DNA from: Bacillota bacterium
GTDB taxonomy: Bacteria > Bacillota > Limnochordia > DTU087 > JAAYGB01
Assembly: GCA_012727955.1 (NCBI GenBank)
Contig: JAAYGB010000023.1
Location: 1 to 64,000, forward strand
Reading direction: 5' to 3'
DNA length: 64,000 nucleotides
The notes under the pieces are model-generated. The model saw nothing but the letters and a program-made list of their open reading frames with translations, searched no databases and had not been told where the DNA came from. This document shows positions 1-9,836 of this stretch, one piece after another; position 1 is the first letter of the stretch; each line of letters starts with the position of its first letter. Position numbers and translations under genes: made by a program.

Positions 1-134
1 GGCCTTACTTCTCCAGGTATGGATGGTATTCGGTGAGATGTTATGCCGTCTGGCGACAACAGCAACATTCCCGACCTCTTGGCATTCCCTTAATATCTGT
101 TCTTTGAATTCTTGCGTATAATCTCTTTTTTCAT
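1..134 (-). mobile_element. 5' end of an IS3-type transposase OrfA, frameshifted near its start
   Basis: Reading the minus strand gives the N-terminal helix-turn-helix region of an IS3/IS911-type OrfA, with the pieces RDYTQEFKEQILRECQ and VARRHNISPNTIHTW. The gene runs off the left edge. An ATG at 134-132 lies 8 bases after a GGGGG ribosome site, but it is out of frame with this reading. The ATG is followed by six A's; seven would give MKKRDYTQEF in frame. So the copy has lost one A, relies on slippage on the A run, or contains a sequence error. The DNA to its right (135-331) carries no gene I can recognise and may hold the element's end, but I could not define a terminal repeat. Confidence 0.75.
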
Positions 135-331
135 GAAACTTCCCCCTGATCTGAATGATAGCAGATAAAAGGATTTTCTGCAAATCTATTAGGGGGCTAA
201 ATAGATAGAACTTGAAGGGGAATTGAGGAACAAGGGACCATGAAGGATAGCTTTCGGTGCAAAGCACAGGAAGCTGATTATTGGGTCTTCGGGGTGCCAC
301 AGCCTGCTGCCTCGGTTCCTATGAGGGGTTT

Positions 332-955
332 TCAATGATTATGTTTGTCTAACCATTTTATGATCTGCTCTGTGGTGCAATCTATGCTGCGGCCAGTGGT
401 GTCCAACAACTCGATGGGCGGCTTGGTGCGGTTGGCATTATCCTTGAACCATCGGTTGAAAGGAATCATCTCGTCAATGAAGTTTTTCTCGCCGGAGCGT
501 CGCCAAGATGGGCGATTTTGCAGCCGATTCGCCAGCGTCTCATCTTCGCATACCAAAGCCAAATAGTGGATCTTGTCGAAGTACCTTCGCTCGGCGCATT
601 GCTCGTGTTGTTCCGGAAGGGCTGTTCCACAAAGGATAACTGGCTTGCCGGCTTGACTGATGTTCTTGGCCACCGGTAACCACATTATGTGATAGGTGAC
701 ATAGTTGTCCTGCCCTTTGGTGAACTCATCATTCCAGAGGATATCGGTTTCCATGATCACGTAGTCGGAAGTCCGGGTGCTAAGCTCTAGGCACAGGGTG
801 GATTTTCCGATTCCACTGGGGCCGGTAATGACAAACAAAGGCAGCTGTTTGAATCGGTGGCGATAGCCGCAATAGTGACAGAGGGCAAATGGACCATTGG
901 GCTCGATCGCTTTGTTATCAGGGTATTGTCCGCACTCGGGACAGACGTTAAACAT
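332..955 (-). CDS. Zinc-ribbon P-loop nucleotide kinase-like protein
   Basis: The 207-residue protein starts with a four-cysteine zinc ribbon (C5, C8, C26, C29) followed by a Walker A motif, GPSGIGKST, at about residues 45-53. The P-loop, the METD acidic segment and the later arginines (ENRLQNRP-like LxNRP and SWRR) resemble the nucleoside/nucleotide kinase or zeta-toxin-like fold, so ATP-dependent phosphoryl transfer in the cytoplasm is likely. The substrate is unknown. Only a weak ribosome site precedes the ATG. It stands alone, between the transposase fragment and the Rsm22-like gene on the other strand. Fusion of a zinc ribbon to the kinase is the unusual part. Confidence 0.7.
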   Translation of the reverse strand: MFNVCPECGQYPDNKAIEPNGPFALCHYCGYRHRFKQLPLFVITGPSGIGKSTLCLELSTRTSDYVIMETDILWNDEFTKGQDNYVTYHIMWLPVAKNISQAGKPVILCGTALPEQHEQCAERRYFDKIHYLALVCEDETLANRLQNRPSWRRSGEKNFIDEMIPFNRWFKDNANRTKPPIELLDTTGRSIDCTTEQIIKWLDKHNH

Positions 956-1215
956 CGTTATCTACCCGGCTTATTAGCCCTTGGGCCGGTTCCTGTTCTC
1001 TTCCCATTGGATATTTTTCCGGCGTTCTCCTACTCTGTCACCAGCTGCCCCGCACAAGTCACCTTAGTTCGATAAACTCAAGGACGGACAGAAGGAATCG
1101 AATGATGGCCCATTGACTGCTGTCGGAGTATAATAGGACGGGCTGTCAATTGTTGGGGTGGTTTCCATTGCTGTGCTTTTGTTACTAAAGTCGCCAGATC
1201 GGAGTGAAAGAAAAA

Positions 1216-2202
1216 ATGCACATACCATTATCACTGGAGGCAGCACTTGAGTCCGAGCTATCATCGGTGTCCAGCAAAGATTTGGCCAAAGTGGTGACCG
1301 ATCTTTCGGAGCGCTATCGAGCCAAGGGCAGTTCAAAAAGAGGGAAACTTCTGCAGTCATCCCAGGACATCACTGCCTACGCCGCCTTTCGGCTGCCGGC
1401 AACTTATGCTGCGGTCTACGCCGCCCTGGAACAGGTGCGGGAGGGACAGCCGGGCTGGCAGCCACAGACCCTGATGGATGTTGGTGCCGGCCCAGGCACA
1501 GTGATGTGGGCGGCTGCGGCAGTTTGGCCCTCGTTACAACAGGTCAGTTCCCTGGAGCGGGAATCAGCGATGATTGCCCTGGGCAAAAGACTTGCTGAGC
1601 ATTCCGAGCATTCTGCACTGAAGCAGGCCAACTGGAGACAGGTGGATCTGACCACAGAGTGGGATGCTGCCTCCGCTGACCTGGTGACAGCCTCCTATGT
1701 CCTCAATGAGTTGACACAGGCAGATCGGAGGTCCTTGGTGAACAAGTTGTGGAGTCTGACGGAGACAGTACTCGTAGTGATTGAACCGGGCACCCCCGAG
1801 GGTTTTGCTGCTATTAGGGAGGTGCGGGAACAGCTGGCGGGAGAGGGCGCCCGCATTGCAGCTCCCTGTCCCCACAGCGGAGCCTGTCCCATGACGGAAC
1901 CCGATTGGTGTCACTTCTCTCAGCGGATTGCCCGCTCCCAGCTTCATCGACGGGTGAAGTCCGGCACCCTATCCTACGAAGATGAGAAATTCTCCTTTGT
2001 AGCGGCATCCAAGATTCCAGGTGAAGAAATCCCCGGGCGAATCCTCAGACACCCTCAGATTCGCAAGGGGCACATTCGGCTGGTCAGTTGTACCCCGGAA
2101 GGTCTGAAGGAAGAGGTTGTCAGCCGCAGGGACAGAGCTCTCTTCCGGCAGGCCCGCAACCTTCAGTGGGGTTCAATTTGGCCTCCCGTCGAGGATCTCT
2201 AG
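1216..2202 (+). CDS. Rsm22-family ribosomal small-subunit-associated methyltransferase-like protein
   Basis: A SAM-binding Rossmann motif, DVGAGPGT, lies at about residues 88-95 and YVLNEL follows where methyltransferase motif IV is expected. A cysteine motif (C218, C224 and C232, in CPHSGACPM...DWCHF) is typical of Rsm22 proteins and may bind a metal or Fe-S cluster. Rsm22 relatives act on or help assemble the small ribosomal subunit; the bacterial members are poorly studied. I start it at the ATG at 1216 because GGAG at 1201-1204 is correctly spaced for it; the in-frame GTG at 1204 overlaps that same site. It appears to be monocistronic. Confidence 0.8.
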   Translation: MHIPLSLEAALESELSSVSSKDLAKVVTDLSERYRAKGSSKRGKLLQSSQDITAYAAFRLPATYAAVYAALEQVREGQPGWQPQTLMDVGAGPGTVMWAAAAVWPSLQQVSSLERESAMIALGKRLAEHSEHSALKQANWRQVDLTTEWDAASADLVTASYVLNELTQADRRSLVNKLWSLTETVLVVIEPGTPEGFAAIREVREQLAGEGARIAAPCPHSGACPMTEPDWCHFSQRIARSQLHRRVKSGTLSYEDEKFSFVAASKIPGEEIPGRILRHPQIRKGHIRLVSCTPEGLKEEVVSRRDRALFRQARNLQWGSIWPPVEDL

Positions 2203-2296
2203 GAATGTATTCGCTTCCATAGGCCGGTAACATTACCAATCCTTCCCACGATTTCTCCTGGTAGAGATGGAGACAACTAGTAGGGGAGGTGTCACC

Positions 2297-2869
2297 ATGA
2301 AGAAGATTCAGGACCGGTTTGTCGCGGGAGCAATCTCCGGACTCGGTGCCAATATTGTCAAGAACATGATTCAGCGGGGCGCACTGATGTTGGGAATAGC
2401 CAAGGAAACCTCACAAAGGCAGGGCGCGGGGTTCTTTCTGCGGCGACGAAAAGTGGATCAGCCCATGGGCGACGTTATTGGCATGCTCACCGATAACGCT
2501 TTGGCCGCGGGGATAGGAGTGGTAGGATCTTATCTTTTTACTGTGACAGGAAGGGATCACCCCTTCATTAAAGGAGTTACCCACGGCCATCTCAGTTGGC
2601 TGGTGGCCTATCGCATTTTGGCGAGAATGGGTGCCAATCCCATCAAGTCTGCGGATCCGGTGACGCAGGGGGTGACTTGGTTCTCCCACGGTGCCTTTGG
2701 TATAACCCAGGCCTATCTGCTGCGGGCCATTGCCGACCCCAGCCTTTTTGAACCGGAAGCTTGGGGGATGCCCGATGCAGTCAAAGGTAAAGAAATAGGA
2801 GTTAGGGCCTATCAACCCCGGGAAAGCACAGCGGAGTATGTCGCCTCCCGGACGCTGCCCCATGATTGA
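2297..2869 (+). CDS. Uncharacterised 190-residue protein
   Basis: The start is the ATG at 2297, preceded by a very strong GGGGAGGTG site; an earlier in-frame ATG at 2267 has no such site. The protein begins MKKIQDRFVAGAISGLGAN and has two or three moderately hydrophobic, glycine-rich stretches (around IGVVGSYLFTV and GAFGITQAYLL), so it may be membrane-associated. I do not recognise a named family or catalytic motif. A hairpin terminator follows directly, so it is probably the last or only gene of its transcript. Confidence 0.7.
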   Translation: MKKIQDRFVAGAISGLGANIVKNMIQRGALMLGIAKETSQRQGAGFFLRRRKVDQPMGDVIGMLTDNALAAGIGVVGSYLFTVTGRDHPFIKGVTHGHLSWLVAYRILARMGANPIKSADPVTQGVTWFSHGAFGITQAYLLRAIADPSLFEPEAWGMPDAVKGKEIGVRAYQPRESTAEYVASRTLPHD

Positions 2870-2904
2870 TTCTCAAGTTCCGCCAAGGTTAGTTGTGATC
2901 AAGG

Positions 2905-2934
2905 GCCGCTTCTCAATCTATGGAAGCGGCTTTT
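2905..2934 (+). terminator. Intrinsic terminator
   Basis: The 8-bp stem GCCGCTTC/GAAGCGGC encloses a 10-base loop and is followed by TTTT. It sits just after the 2297-2869 gene. Confidence 0.75.
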
Positions 2935-3032
2935 GCCTTGCCGGGAAGATAGTCCTGATCACGGCAGGATACAGTCACAGCGGCAACAAGTATTAGGTAA
3001 GAAAGAGGATTTTGGGGGAGGTGCCAAGGGAC

Positions 3033-4328
3033 ATGAACACCTTTGAGGTTATCGTAGTTGGCGGGGGAACGGCCGGGACCACCGCAGCCATCGCTGCAGC
3101 CCGGCGGGGACAGAAGACACTGTTAATTGAAAGGTCGGGAGCCTTGGGCGGAAGTTCAACCCTAAGCCTTGTCACTCCGTTAATGGACAATCACTTGGCT
3201 GGACAGCCGCTCAATCGGGGACTCAACTTGGAGATTATTTCCAGGTATCAAGAATCGGTGGATTCAACGGGTCCCGAGGAGGCCAGCTGGTTTGATCCGC
3301 TGCTCTTGGCGACGGTTCTGGAGTCGATGGTTTTGGAAGCAGGAGTCACAGTGTTGTATGACGCTGTCGTCAGTGGAGTGGAGTTGGTTAGTGGTGAGAT
3401 CCTTACCCTTCAGGTAGCAACCCGCGGCGGGGTGCTGCCCATTGCTGGCAGGACGATCATCGATGCCACCGGTGATGCAGTGGTGGCTCGGATGGCCAAT
3501 TGTCCCGTCCAAATAGGAAATGAAACCGGGCAGAACCAGCCCATGAGCCTTCGGTTTATCCTGGGCAACGTAGACAAACATGCCGTTGCCCAAGCCTTTG
3601 GGGCTATCGGGGTAGAGGTTTCCTATCCCCGATTTCACGTGGGCTTTCATGAGGCTAAGGACAGCCCTATGGGCCCCTGGGTCCAGAAGGGGATAGACGC
3701 CGGTGTCCTTGCTCCCGATGATCTGGGGTACTTCCAGTTCTTCTCCTTGTTGGGTCGTCGCCATTCCCTAGCCTTTAACTGCCCCCGGTTGTCAGGGTTT
3801 GCCGCCCTTGACCCTTGGCAGATAAGTAGAGCCTATGGAGTGGGACGGCAGAAAATCCAGCGCATCGTCAGGTTCCTGCGGGAGTTTGTTCCAGGCTTTG
3901 CTGAGGCTGAGATCACCAACGTGGCGTCTTTAATCGGGATCCGGGAGTCTGTTCGAATTGTCGGGGAGTACACCTTGACGGAGGATGATTACTTCTCAGC
4001 CCGGCGCTTTGCCGATGGTATCTGCCTTAACCGCTATCCCATCGACATCCACCACCCGTCGGGGGTAGGCACCACCCTCAAGTACCTACCGGAGGGAGTC
4101 TATCACGAGATACCCTACCGTTGCCTGTTGCCCCAAGGGGTGAAGAATCTCTTGGTTACGGGACGTTGTATTTCCGCCTCCTTTGCTGCCCACGCGGCCA
4201 TCCGCATTATTCCCAACTGCCGCACCCTGGGGGAAGCTGCGGGAATTGCCGCAGCGATTGCTAATGCCGCGGGAAAATCGGTGAAGGAGATTGATGGAGC
4301 GGAAGTTAGAGCGCAAATGGAGCTGTAA
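3033..4328 (+). CDS. FAD-dependent oxidoreductase (FAD_oxidored type)
   Basis: An N-terminal dinucleotide-binding motif, VVGGGTAGTTAAIAAARRG, and the downstream glutamate of LLIERSGALGG define an FAD-binding Rossmann fold. The C-terminal part has VTGRCISASFAAHAAIR and a closing GEAAGIAAA, as expected for the FAD_oxidored (PF12831-type) family. Members are cytoplasmic flavoenzymes of largely unknown substrate, often beside sugar-degradation genes. I start at the ATG at 3033 because GGGGGAGGTG lies about 9 bases upstream; the longer TTG start at 3012 overlaps this site. It stands alone and converges with the membrane-protein gene at 4347. Confidence 0.85.
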   Translation: MNTFEVIVVGGGTAGTTAAIAAARRGQKTLLIERSGALGGSSTLSLVTPLMDNHLAGQPLNRGLNLEIISRYQESVDSTGPEEASWFDPLLLATVLESMVLEAGVTVLYDAVVSGVELVSGEILTLQVATRGGVLPIAGRTIIDATGDAVVARMANCPVQIGNETGQNQPMSLRFILGNVDKHAVAQAFGAIGVEVSYPRFHVGFHEAKDSPMGPWVQKGIDAGVLAPDDLGYFQFFSLLGRRHSLAFNCPRLSGFAALDPWQISRAYGVGRQKIQRIVRFLREFVPGFAEAEITNVASLIGIRESVRIVGEYTLTEDDYFSARRFADGICLNRYPIDIHHPSGVGTTLKYLPEGVYHEIPYRCLLPQGVKNLLVTGRCISASFAAHAAIRIIPNCRTLGEAAGIAAAIANAAGKSVKEIDGAEVRAQMEL

Positions 4329-4346
4329 TGGGCCTTGGTCAGGTTC

Positions 4347-5708
4347 CTACTGAAAAGAGAATATTAGCGGAAACCCTAGGCCCACAAGGCCCAGCCAGAG
4401 GGCGTAGAGGGGCAGGAGCCAGGATTGCCATCTTTCCAGATCGGAGAAGGCAATCCTGCCGCGGAAAAACCTGACAAAAAGCAGCGCCAGTCCCGCCAGA
4501 TTGATAAAGATCAGGATATTTTCTCCCAGGGCCGCCAACTTATTTGGGCTGATGCCGTAGGAGCTAAGCCGGGAGATGATAGCAGACAGGGCGATCCCAT
4601 CGATAATCAAAGGGGTAAGGATCAGTAGGAGACTAATCCAATCGTACATCTGTGGACGGGGCGTTCCCTTTCGAGTAGAGAGGGTATAAAAGACGATCCC
4701 CAGGACTAGGATCAGCAGCAAATCAAGTCCGATGAGTAACGAACGGTCCATCATCAGATTTGTCCCTTGGAACACCAGAACCCCCAGAAAGACCGTCAGC
4801 ACACAAAGGAGGAGCGGGGCAAAAATCCTGGCCAGGATCGGTGCGAAGTTTTCAACCACATGTCTCCGCCGATCAGCAAAATAGGCGGCGATGATCGGGG
4901 CTCCCACCGCGGTCGGTACGGCGAAGGACTGAAGGATATGCCCGGCAGCATCGATACCAATGGCGGAAAACAGGAGGCTGGTTAAGCCGCTGATCACCAC
5001 AACTCCGCAAAGAAAGAGGGTTGTGTAGACAAATAACTCACCGGTAAAGCGGAGGAAATCCATTCTTCGAGAAACACTCCTCCATTCACTTCCTGTGTAT
5101 GCCAGGCCGGTGATCAACCAAAGAAAAAGGGGAAGATGTATTGAACTCAAGAGCATTGTCTGGCTTGACTCGGCAAAGGGATGGCGATTCATCAAGAGGA
5201 TGGATAGGCCGAAGGTCATGGTGATGAAGGCCGCAGCCCGACGGGAAATTTGACGTTTCGTAGCAAAAAAGACGGCGACAAAGGGTAAGACAAAAAGGCT
5301 CAAATTCTTGAGAAAGAAGGCAGAATCTTCCCGAAAGCCGATGCCAAACAGCTTGGGCAATTGGGTCAAGAGTCCCGCGAAGATAGCCAGGCACACGGGA
5401 AGAACCCAGTCCCGTTCCTGATTTTGGTGGACTTCGGCGGGGGCAGGCTCTGGAAGCAGCCTCTGCCAGAAGCCTCGGGAATTGGTTTTCTGAAATGCTG
5501 CGGAGAGTGAGGGGAGGTCTTCCAGACGCTTCACCCCGATTAGGAAGGCTTCCTCCTCCGACAGCCCCAGCGCCGTCAGGGAGTTGATTTCCCGCCGCAG
5601 GTAATCCTCAAGTTCCTGTAGGTCTGCAATGTCGATACCGCCTGAACTCAGGCAAAGGCTTCGCCATTCCAAGATGTATTCCTCAGCTGTTCCTTTCCTG
5701 ATGGACAC
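4347..5708 (-). CDS. Multi-pass membrane protein with N-terminal permease-prefix-like domain
   Basis: The first part contains an amphipathic helical segment, LEDYLRREINSLTALGLSEE followed by EAFLIGVKRL, which matches the HAAS/permease prefix domain 1 pattern seen ahead of many Bacillota membrane proteins. About ten hydrophobic segments follow, from VLPVCLAIFAGLL to LVGLGFPLIFSF. The function is unknown. I prefer the GTG start at 5708, which has AGGGG about 7 bases upstream; a longer TTG start at 5777 has no ribosome site. The gene is divergent from ung, and the 209-bp gap holds both promoters. Confidence 0.65.
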   Translation of the reverse strand: MSIRKGTAEEYILEWRSLCLSSGGIDIADLQELEDYLRREINSLTALGLSEEEAFLIGVKRLEDLPSLSAAFQKTNSRGFWQRLLPEPAPAEVHQNQERDWVLPVCLAIFAGLLTQLPKLFGIGFREDSAFFLKNLSLFVLPFVAVFFATKRQISRRAAAFITMTFGLSILLMNRHPFAESSQTMLLSSIHLPLFLWLITGLAYTGSEWRSVSRRMDFLRFTGELFVYTTLFLCGVVVISGLTSLLFSAIGIDAAGHILQSFAVPTAVGAPIIAAYFADRRRHVVENFAPILARIFAPLLLCVLTVFLGVLVFQGTNLMMDRSLLIGLDLLLILVLGIVFYTLSTRKGTPRPQMYDWISLLLILTPLIIDGIALSAIISRLSSYGISPNKLAALGENILIFINLAGLALLFVRFFRGRIAFSDLERWQSWLLPLYALWLGLVGLGFPLIFSFQ

Positions 5709-5917
5709 TTTTGCACCCCTTCTTCCATCTTTTTTAGCCAATTGCTTCAGAAGATTCTCTTCGTATTTGTACCACAATCTATGCTGGAGCAGATGAAAAA
5801 AGTATTCGCCGCCGGTGGACTAATTCTGCCTTAGGATGGGATTGCCCCTGGACCGATACCGGAGGAATCAGGTAACCAATATAGAAATGTATGGAAGTAA
5901 GGCGGTGAGCGATACTT

Positions 5918-6592
5918 ATGGCGATACTACATAATGATTGGGCCCAGGTAGTGGGGGATGAATTTGACAAGCCCTATTACCAACAACTGCGCCAGTGGTT
6001 GATTAAAGAATACAGAACTGCCACTGTCTATCCCGATATGTACGATATCTTCAATGCCTTGCACTATACTCCCTATCACGAGGTAAAGGTCGTGATTTTA
6101 GGGCAGGATCCTTACCATGGTGAGGGGCAGGCCCACGGTCTCAGCTTTTCGGTGCAACCCGGAGTGACTCCGCCTCCTTCTCTTCGAAACATCTTCATTG
6201 AATTGCAGGCAGATCTGGGTTGCCCCATTCCCAATCACGGTTGCCTTGAGCATTGGGCAAGACAAGGTGTCTTGCTGCTCAACACGGTGTTGACGGTCCG
6301 CAAGGCCCAGCCCAATTCCCACCAGGGCCGAGGTTGGGAGCAGTTCACCGATCGGGTGATTCAGTCTTTGAATTCCAGGGAAAAGCCGGTAGTTTTCATT
6401 CTGTGGGGTAGGAAGGCTCAAGCTAAGAAGGAGCTAATCACTTCGTCCCACCATTACATCATCGAGTCGGCCCATCCCAGTCCTTACTCCGCACAGCGGG
6501 GGTTTTTTGGTAGTCGGCCCTTTTCTCGGGCCAATGAGTTTTTGGCGAGGAATGGATTGGAAGTAATTGATTGGCAAATTCCAAATCGGTAG
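5918..6592 (+). CDS. ung: Uracil-DNA glycosylase, family 1
   Basis: This enzyme removes uracil from DNA to start base-excision repair. The water-activating motif GQDPYH is at residues 62-67, with catalytic Asp64. The C-terminal uracil-binding and DNA-intercalation loop reads [19 protein letters not shown]. The length, 224 residues, is normal for the family. An AAGGCGGTG ribosome site precedes the ATG. The alpha-mannosidase gene begins only about 25 bases downstream, so the two may be co-transcribed even though their roles are unrelated. Confidence 0.97.
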   Translation: MAILHNDWAQVVGDEFDKPYYQQLRQWLIKEYRTATVYPDMYDIFNALHYTPYHEVKVVILGQDPYHGEGQAHGLSFSVQPGVTPPPSLRNIFIELQADLGCPIPNHGCLEHWARQGVLLLNTVLTVRKAQPNSHQGRGWEQFTDRVIQSLNSREKPVVFILWGRKAQAKKELITSSHHYIIESAHPSPYSAQRGFFGSRPFSRANEFLARNGLEVIDWQIPNR

Positions 6593-6616
6593 AAAAATAT
6601 GCAGGGGGTGCAAAGG

Positions 6617-9600
6617 TTGTTTTTTACCGAGAGAAAGATCGGTGCCAGAATTAGGGAATTGGCAGAGTTTCGATATCGCGATGCCATTTCCCTGGAATCA
6701 ATGCAGTATCAGATTGATACCAGCGGTGATGTAGGTCTATATCCTCCCACCGACGGTGAGTGGAAGCCGGCGGTCATGAATCAACGCTGGCAAGGTCGGG
6801 ACCTCTACGTTTGGGTTACTGCTACCGTGGAGATTCCCGCGGAGTGGAAGGAACGGAAGGTCTTGGGACGTTTTGACTTTGGCAAAACGGGAGGCGGGGG
6901 TAACTCCGGCTTTGAGTCCCTGTTGTTTGTCAACGGTAAGCCCTACCAGGGAGTGGACTCCAATCACCATGAAGTATTTTTCCCACCGGAGCTGGTAGGA
7001 ACCACCGTGGAGTTGTCCTTCCGGTTGTGGTCCGGCCTTGAGGGCGGCGGCAAGCCCCGGGAGCAGGAAATGATGCTCCGCAAAGCAGAGATCTGTTGGC
7101 TCGATGAAGCTGCCGATGATTTGGTCTTTACCTCGTGGGCGGCCCTAGAGACGGTGAAGGAGCTGGATGAGAACCAGCCGGAGCGGTCCTTGCTGCTGAC
7201 GGCATTGGATCGGGCCTATCTGTTGGTGGATTGGTCCAAGCCTGGATCCGAAGGCTTCTACGCTTCCATCGCCGAGGCTAGAGAAGAGCTCAACAACCAG
7301 ATTGCTGCTATCGAAAAGCATCATCCCGTGACCATTCGCTGTATCGGTCACACCCATATCGACGTGGCCTGGTTGTGGCGTCTCAAGCACACCAGAGAGA
7401 AGGGTGCTCGCTCCTTCTCCACGGTTTTGCGGTTGATGGAACTGTATCCCGATTACGTATTCCTGCAAAGTCAGCCGCAGCTCTATGAGTACATCAAATC
7501 GGACTATCCTGAAATCTACAGTCAGATCAAGGAACGGGTGAAGGAAGGACGCTGGGAAGCCGAGGGAGGAATGTGGGTCGAGGCCGACTGCAACATCACC
7601 TCCGGTGAGTCCCTGGTCCGACAGCTATTGTACGGAACCCGGTTCCTTCGCGACGAGTTCGGTGTTTCCTGTAAGTACTTGTGGCTGCCCGATGTCTTTG
7701 GTTACAGCTGGGCCCTGCCGCAGATCCTTCTTAAGTCCGGGATCAAGACCTTCATGACCACCAAGATCAGCTGGAACCAGTACAATCGAATGCCCCATGA
7801 CACTTTCTGGTGGCGGGGGATGGATGGTAGTGAAATCTTGACCCACTTTATCACCACACCGACGACCGGTGGAGCTTGGTTCTACACCTATAACGGTGTG
7901 ATTACTCCCCAGACGGTCAAGGGAATTTGGGATACCTACCGGGATAAGGACCTTAACAAGGAATTGCTTCTATCCTATGGGTATGGAGACGGTGGCGGCG
8001 GAGTTAACCGGGAGATGCTGGAGCTGCGGCGTCGCCTCAATGAGATGCCGGGATTGCCTCAGGTGCTCACCGGTCGAGCCGATGAGTACTTCGATCGGCT
8101 GCACCAGACGGTGGCAGAGACGGATCAGTACGTTCACACCTGGGATGGTGAGCTGTATCTAGAGTATCACCGGGGAACCTATACTTCCCAGGCCTACAAC
8201 AAGCGGATGAACCGCAAGTTGGAGCTTCTCTATCGAGACACTGAGTGGTTGTCAACTCTGCAGAGTGTCTTTGCTTCCACCTGGGACAACTACCCGCAGC
8301 AGGATCTAGTGGCCGGATGGAAGATCCTTTTGCGCAACCAGTTCCATGATATCATTCCCGGTTCCTCGATTCGGGAGGTCTATGAAGACAGCACCCTAGA
8401 GTATGAAGAGGCAAGACAACTGGCCCAGGGTAATTGGGACAAGGCGGCACAGGCCATTGCCTCCAAGGATGAGCCCGGCGCTTATACCGTCTTTAACTCC
8501 GCTCCCTGGACCCGAGGCGGGTTGGTGGAGATTCCCGCCGAGGAAGGGATGGCCCAGGGTCGCTGGCTCGACGCCGAGGGTAACCCCTTGACCGCAGAGC
8601 TGCGGGATGGGATGTGGTTGGTGAAGGTAGACAACATGCCGGCCATGGGTTTTGCCCGCGTCTGGTTTGACCAGGAGACCGCCGGAGCCGATGCGGCTTC
8701 ACCCTTCACCTATGGGGCTAACCGTCTCACCACTCCCTATTACGATTTGAAGTGGAACGAGGCAGGGCAGTTGGTCAGTGTCTATGATCTGACCGCGGAG
8801 CGAGAGGTTCTGGCTCCAGGAGCTCGGGGCAATGTTCTGCAAGTCTTTGAGGACAAACCCATGGCCCATGATGCCTGGGATATCGACATTTTCTATCAGG
8901 AGAAGATGAGAGAGGTTACCGATCTGATGTCGGTAGATTTGGTGGAAGCAAACGCCCTGCAGGCAGTGGTTCGCTTCAACTGGCGCTACATGGATTCCAC
9001 CATCTGCCAGGATCTGGTGGTCTATGCCGACAGCCGGCGCATTGACTTTAGAACCCACGTTGATTGGCATGAACAGCACCAGCTGTTAAAGGTCGCATTC
9101 CCCGTGGACATTCGGGCGACGGAGGCCACCTATGACATCCAATTTGGTAATGTCAAGCGGTCAACCCACTGGAATACCAGCTGGGATCAGGCTCGGTTTG
9201 AGTCGGTGGGTCACCAATGGGCTGATTTGTCGGAGCAGGGATATGGCGTTAGCCTCCTCAATGACTGCAAGTACGGATATGACATTAAGGATAATCGTCT
9301 GCGATTGTCTCTGGTCAAGTCTGCTACCCATCCTGACTATGCCGCTGACCAGGGAGAGCACATCTTTACCTACGCTCTGCTGCCCCACCAAGGCAGTTGG
9401 ATCGAAGGCGGCACTGTCTTTGAGGCCTGGGACCTAAATAGTCCTTTGACCTGGGCCAAGGGAGCTCCGCAGCGGGATCGATTCTCCCTCTTTGCTCTAG
9501 ACGTTGATAATGTCATGATCGATGTTGTCAAGAAGGCTGAGGATGAGGACAAACTGGTGGTTCGCCTCCATGAGTTCACCGGAGCCAGGAACAAGGTCAC

Positions 9601-9745
9601 CCTGTCCACGGCTTTGTCCGCAGCCTCCTGGCAGGAGTGCAACCTGCTGGAGGAGCCCATGGGCGATAAGATGACCGGAGATTCCCTGGAGTTCTTCATC
9701 AAACCCTATGAAATCAAGACCTTCTTGGTGGAATTGAAGAAGTAA
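6617..9745 (+). CDS. Alpha-mannosidase, glycoside hydrolase family 38
   Basis: The GH38 signature GHTHIDVAWLW begins around residue 244, with the zinc ligands His245 and Asp247-249 region. The nucleophile motif WLPDVFGYSW carries Asp359. The all-helical middle and large beta-sandwich C-terminus give the usual length of about 1,040 residues. There is no signal peptide, so it should act in the cytoplasm on imported manno-oligosaccharides. I favour the TTG start at 6617, since GGGGGTG sits 7 bases before it; an ATG at 6599 gives six more residues but lacks a good site. A GC-rich hairpin follows the gene. Confidence 0.93.
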   Translation: MFFTERKIGARIRELAEFRYRDAISLESMQYQIDTSGDVGLYPPTDGEWKPAVMNQRWQGRDLYVWVTATVEIPAEWKERKVLGRFDFGKTGGGGNSGFESLLFVNGKPYQGVDSNHHEVFFPPELVGTTVELSFRLWSGLEGGGKPREQEMMLRKAEICWLDEAADDLVFTSWAALETVKELDENQPERSLLLTALDRAYLLVDWSKPGSEGFYASIAEAREELNNQIAAIEKHHPVTIRCIGHTHIDVAWLWRLKHTREKGARSFSTVLRLMELYPDYVFLQSQPQLYEYIKSDYPEIYSQIKERVKEGRWEAEGGMWVEADCNITSGESLVRQLLYGTRFLRDEFGVSCKYLWLPDVFGYSWALPQILLKSGIKTFMTTKISWNQYNRMPHDTFWWRGMDGSEILTHFITTPTTGGAWFYTYNGVITPQTVKGIWDTYRDKDLNKELLLSYGYGDGGGGVNREMLELRRRLNEMPGLPQVLTGRADEYFDRLHQTVAETDQYVHTWDGELYLEYHRGTYTSQAYNKRMNRKLELLYRDTEWLSTLQSVFASTWDNYPQQDLVAGWKILLRNQFHDIIPGSSIREVYEDSTLEYEEARQLAQGNWDKAAQAIASKDEPGAYTVFNSAPWTRGGLVEIPAEEGMAQGRWLDAEGNPLTAELRDGMWLVKVDNMPAMGFARVWFDQETAGADAASPFTYGANRLTTPYYDLKWNEAGQLVSVYDLTAEREVLAPGARGNVLQVFEDKPMAHDAWDIDIFYQEKMREVTDLMSVDLVEANALQAVVRFNWRYMDSTICQDLVVYADSRRIDFRTHVDWHEQHQLLKVAFPVDIRATEATYDIQFGNVKRSTHWNTSWDQARFESVGHQWADLSEQGYGVSLLNDCKYGYDIKDNRLRLSLVKSATHPDYAADQGEHIFTYALLPHQGSWIEGGTVFEAWDLNSPLTWAKGAPQRDRFSLFALDVDNVMIDVVKKAEDEDKLVVRLHEFTGARNKVTLSTALSAASWQECNLLEEPMGDKMTGDSLEFFIKPYEIKTFLVELKK

Positions 9746-9757
9746 AGTCGTAACTAC

Positions 9758-9800
9758 AGGGGCCATGGTCACCAAATTCCCGGCCACGGCCCCCGTTTGT
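9758..9800 (+). terminator. Probable intrinsic terminator after alpha-mannosidase
   Basis: An imperfect GC-rich stem, GGGGCCATGG against CCACGGCCCC, is followed by a short T-rich stretch (CGTTTGT). The weak T tract makes this less certain. Confidence 0.5.
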
Positions 9801-9836
9801 GCCTAATGATTTCGTCGGGAGGGGGAGTGGGGTCTA

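Noticed and set aside
1113-1134. TTGACT and TATAAT as a promoter for the Rsm22-like gene
   Set aside because: The spacer is only 10 bases, too short for a sigma-A promoter; only the TATAAT may be real.
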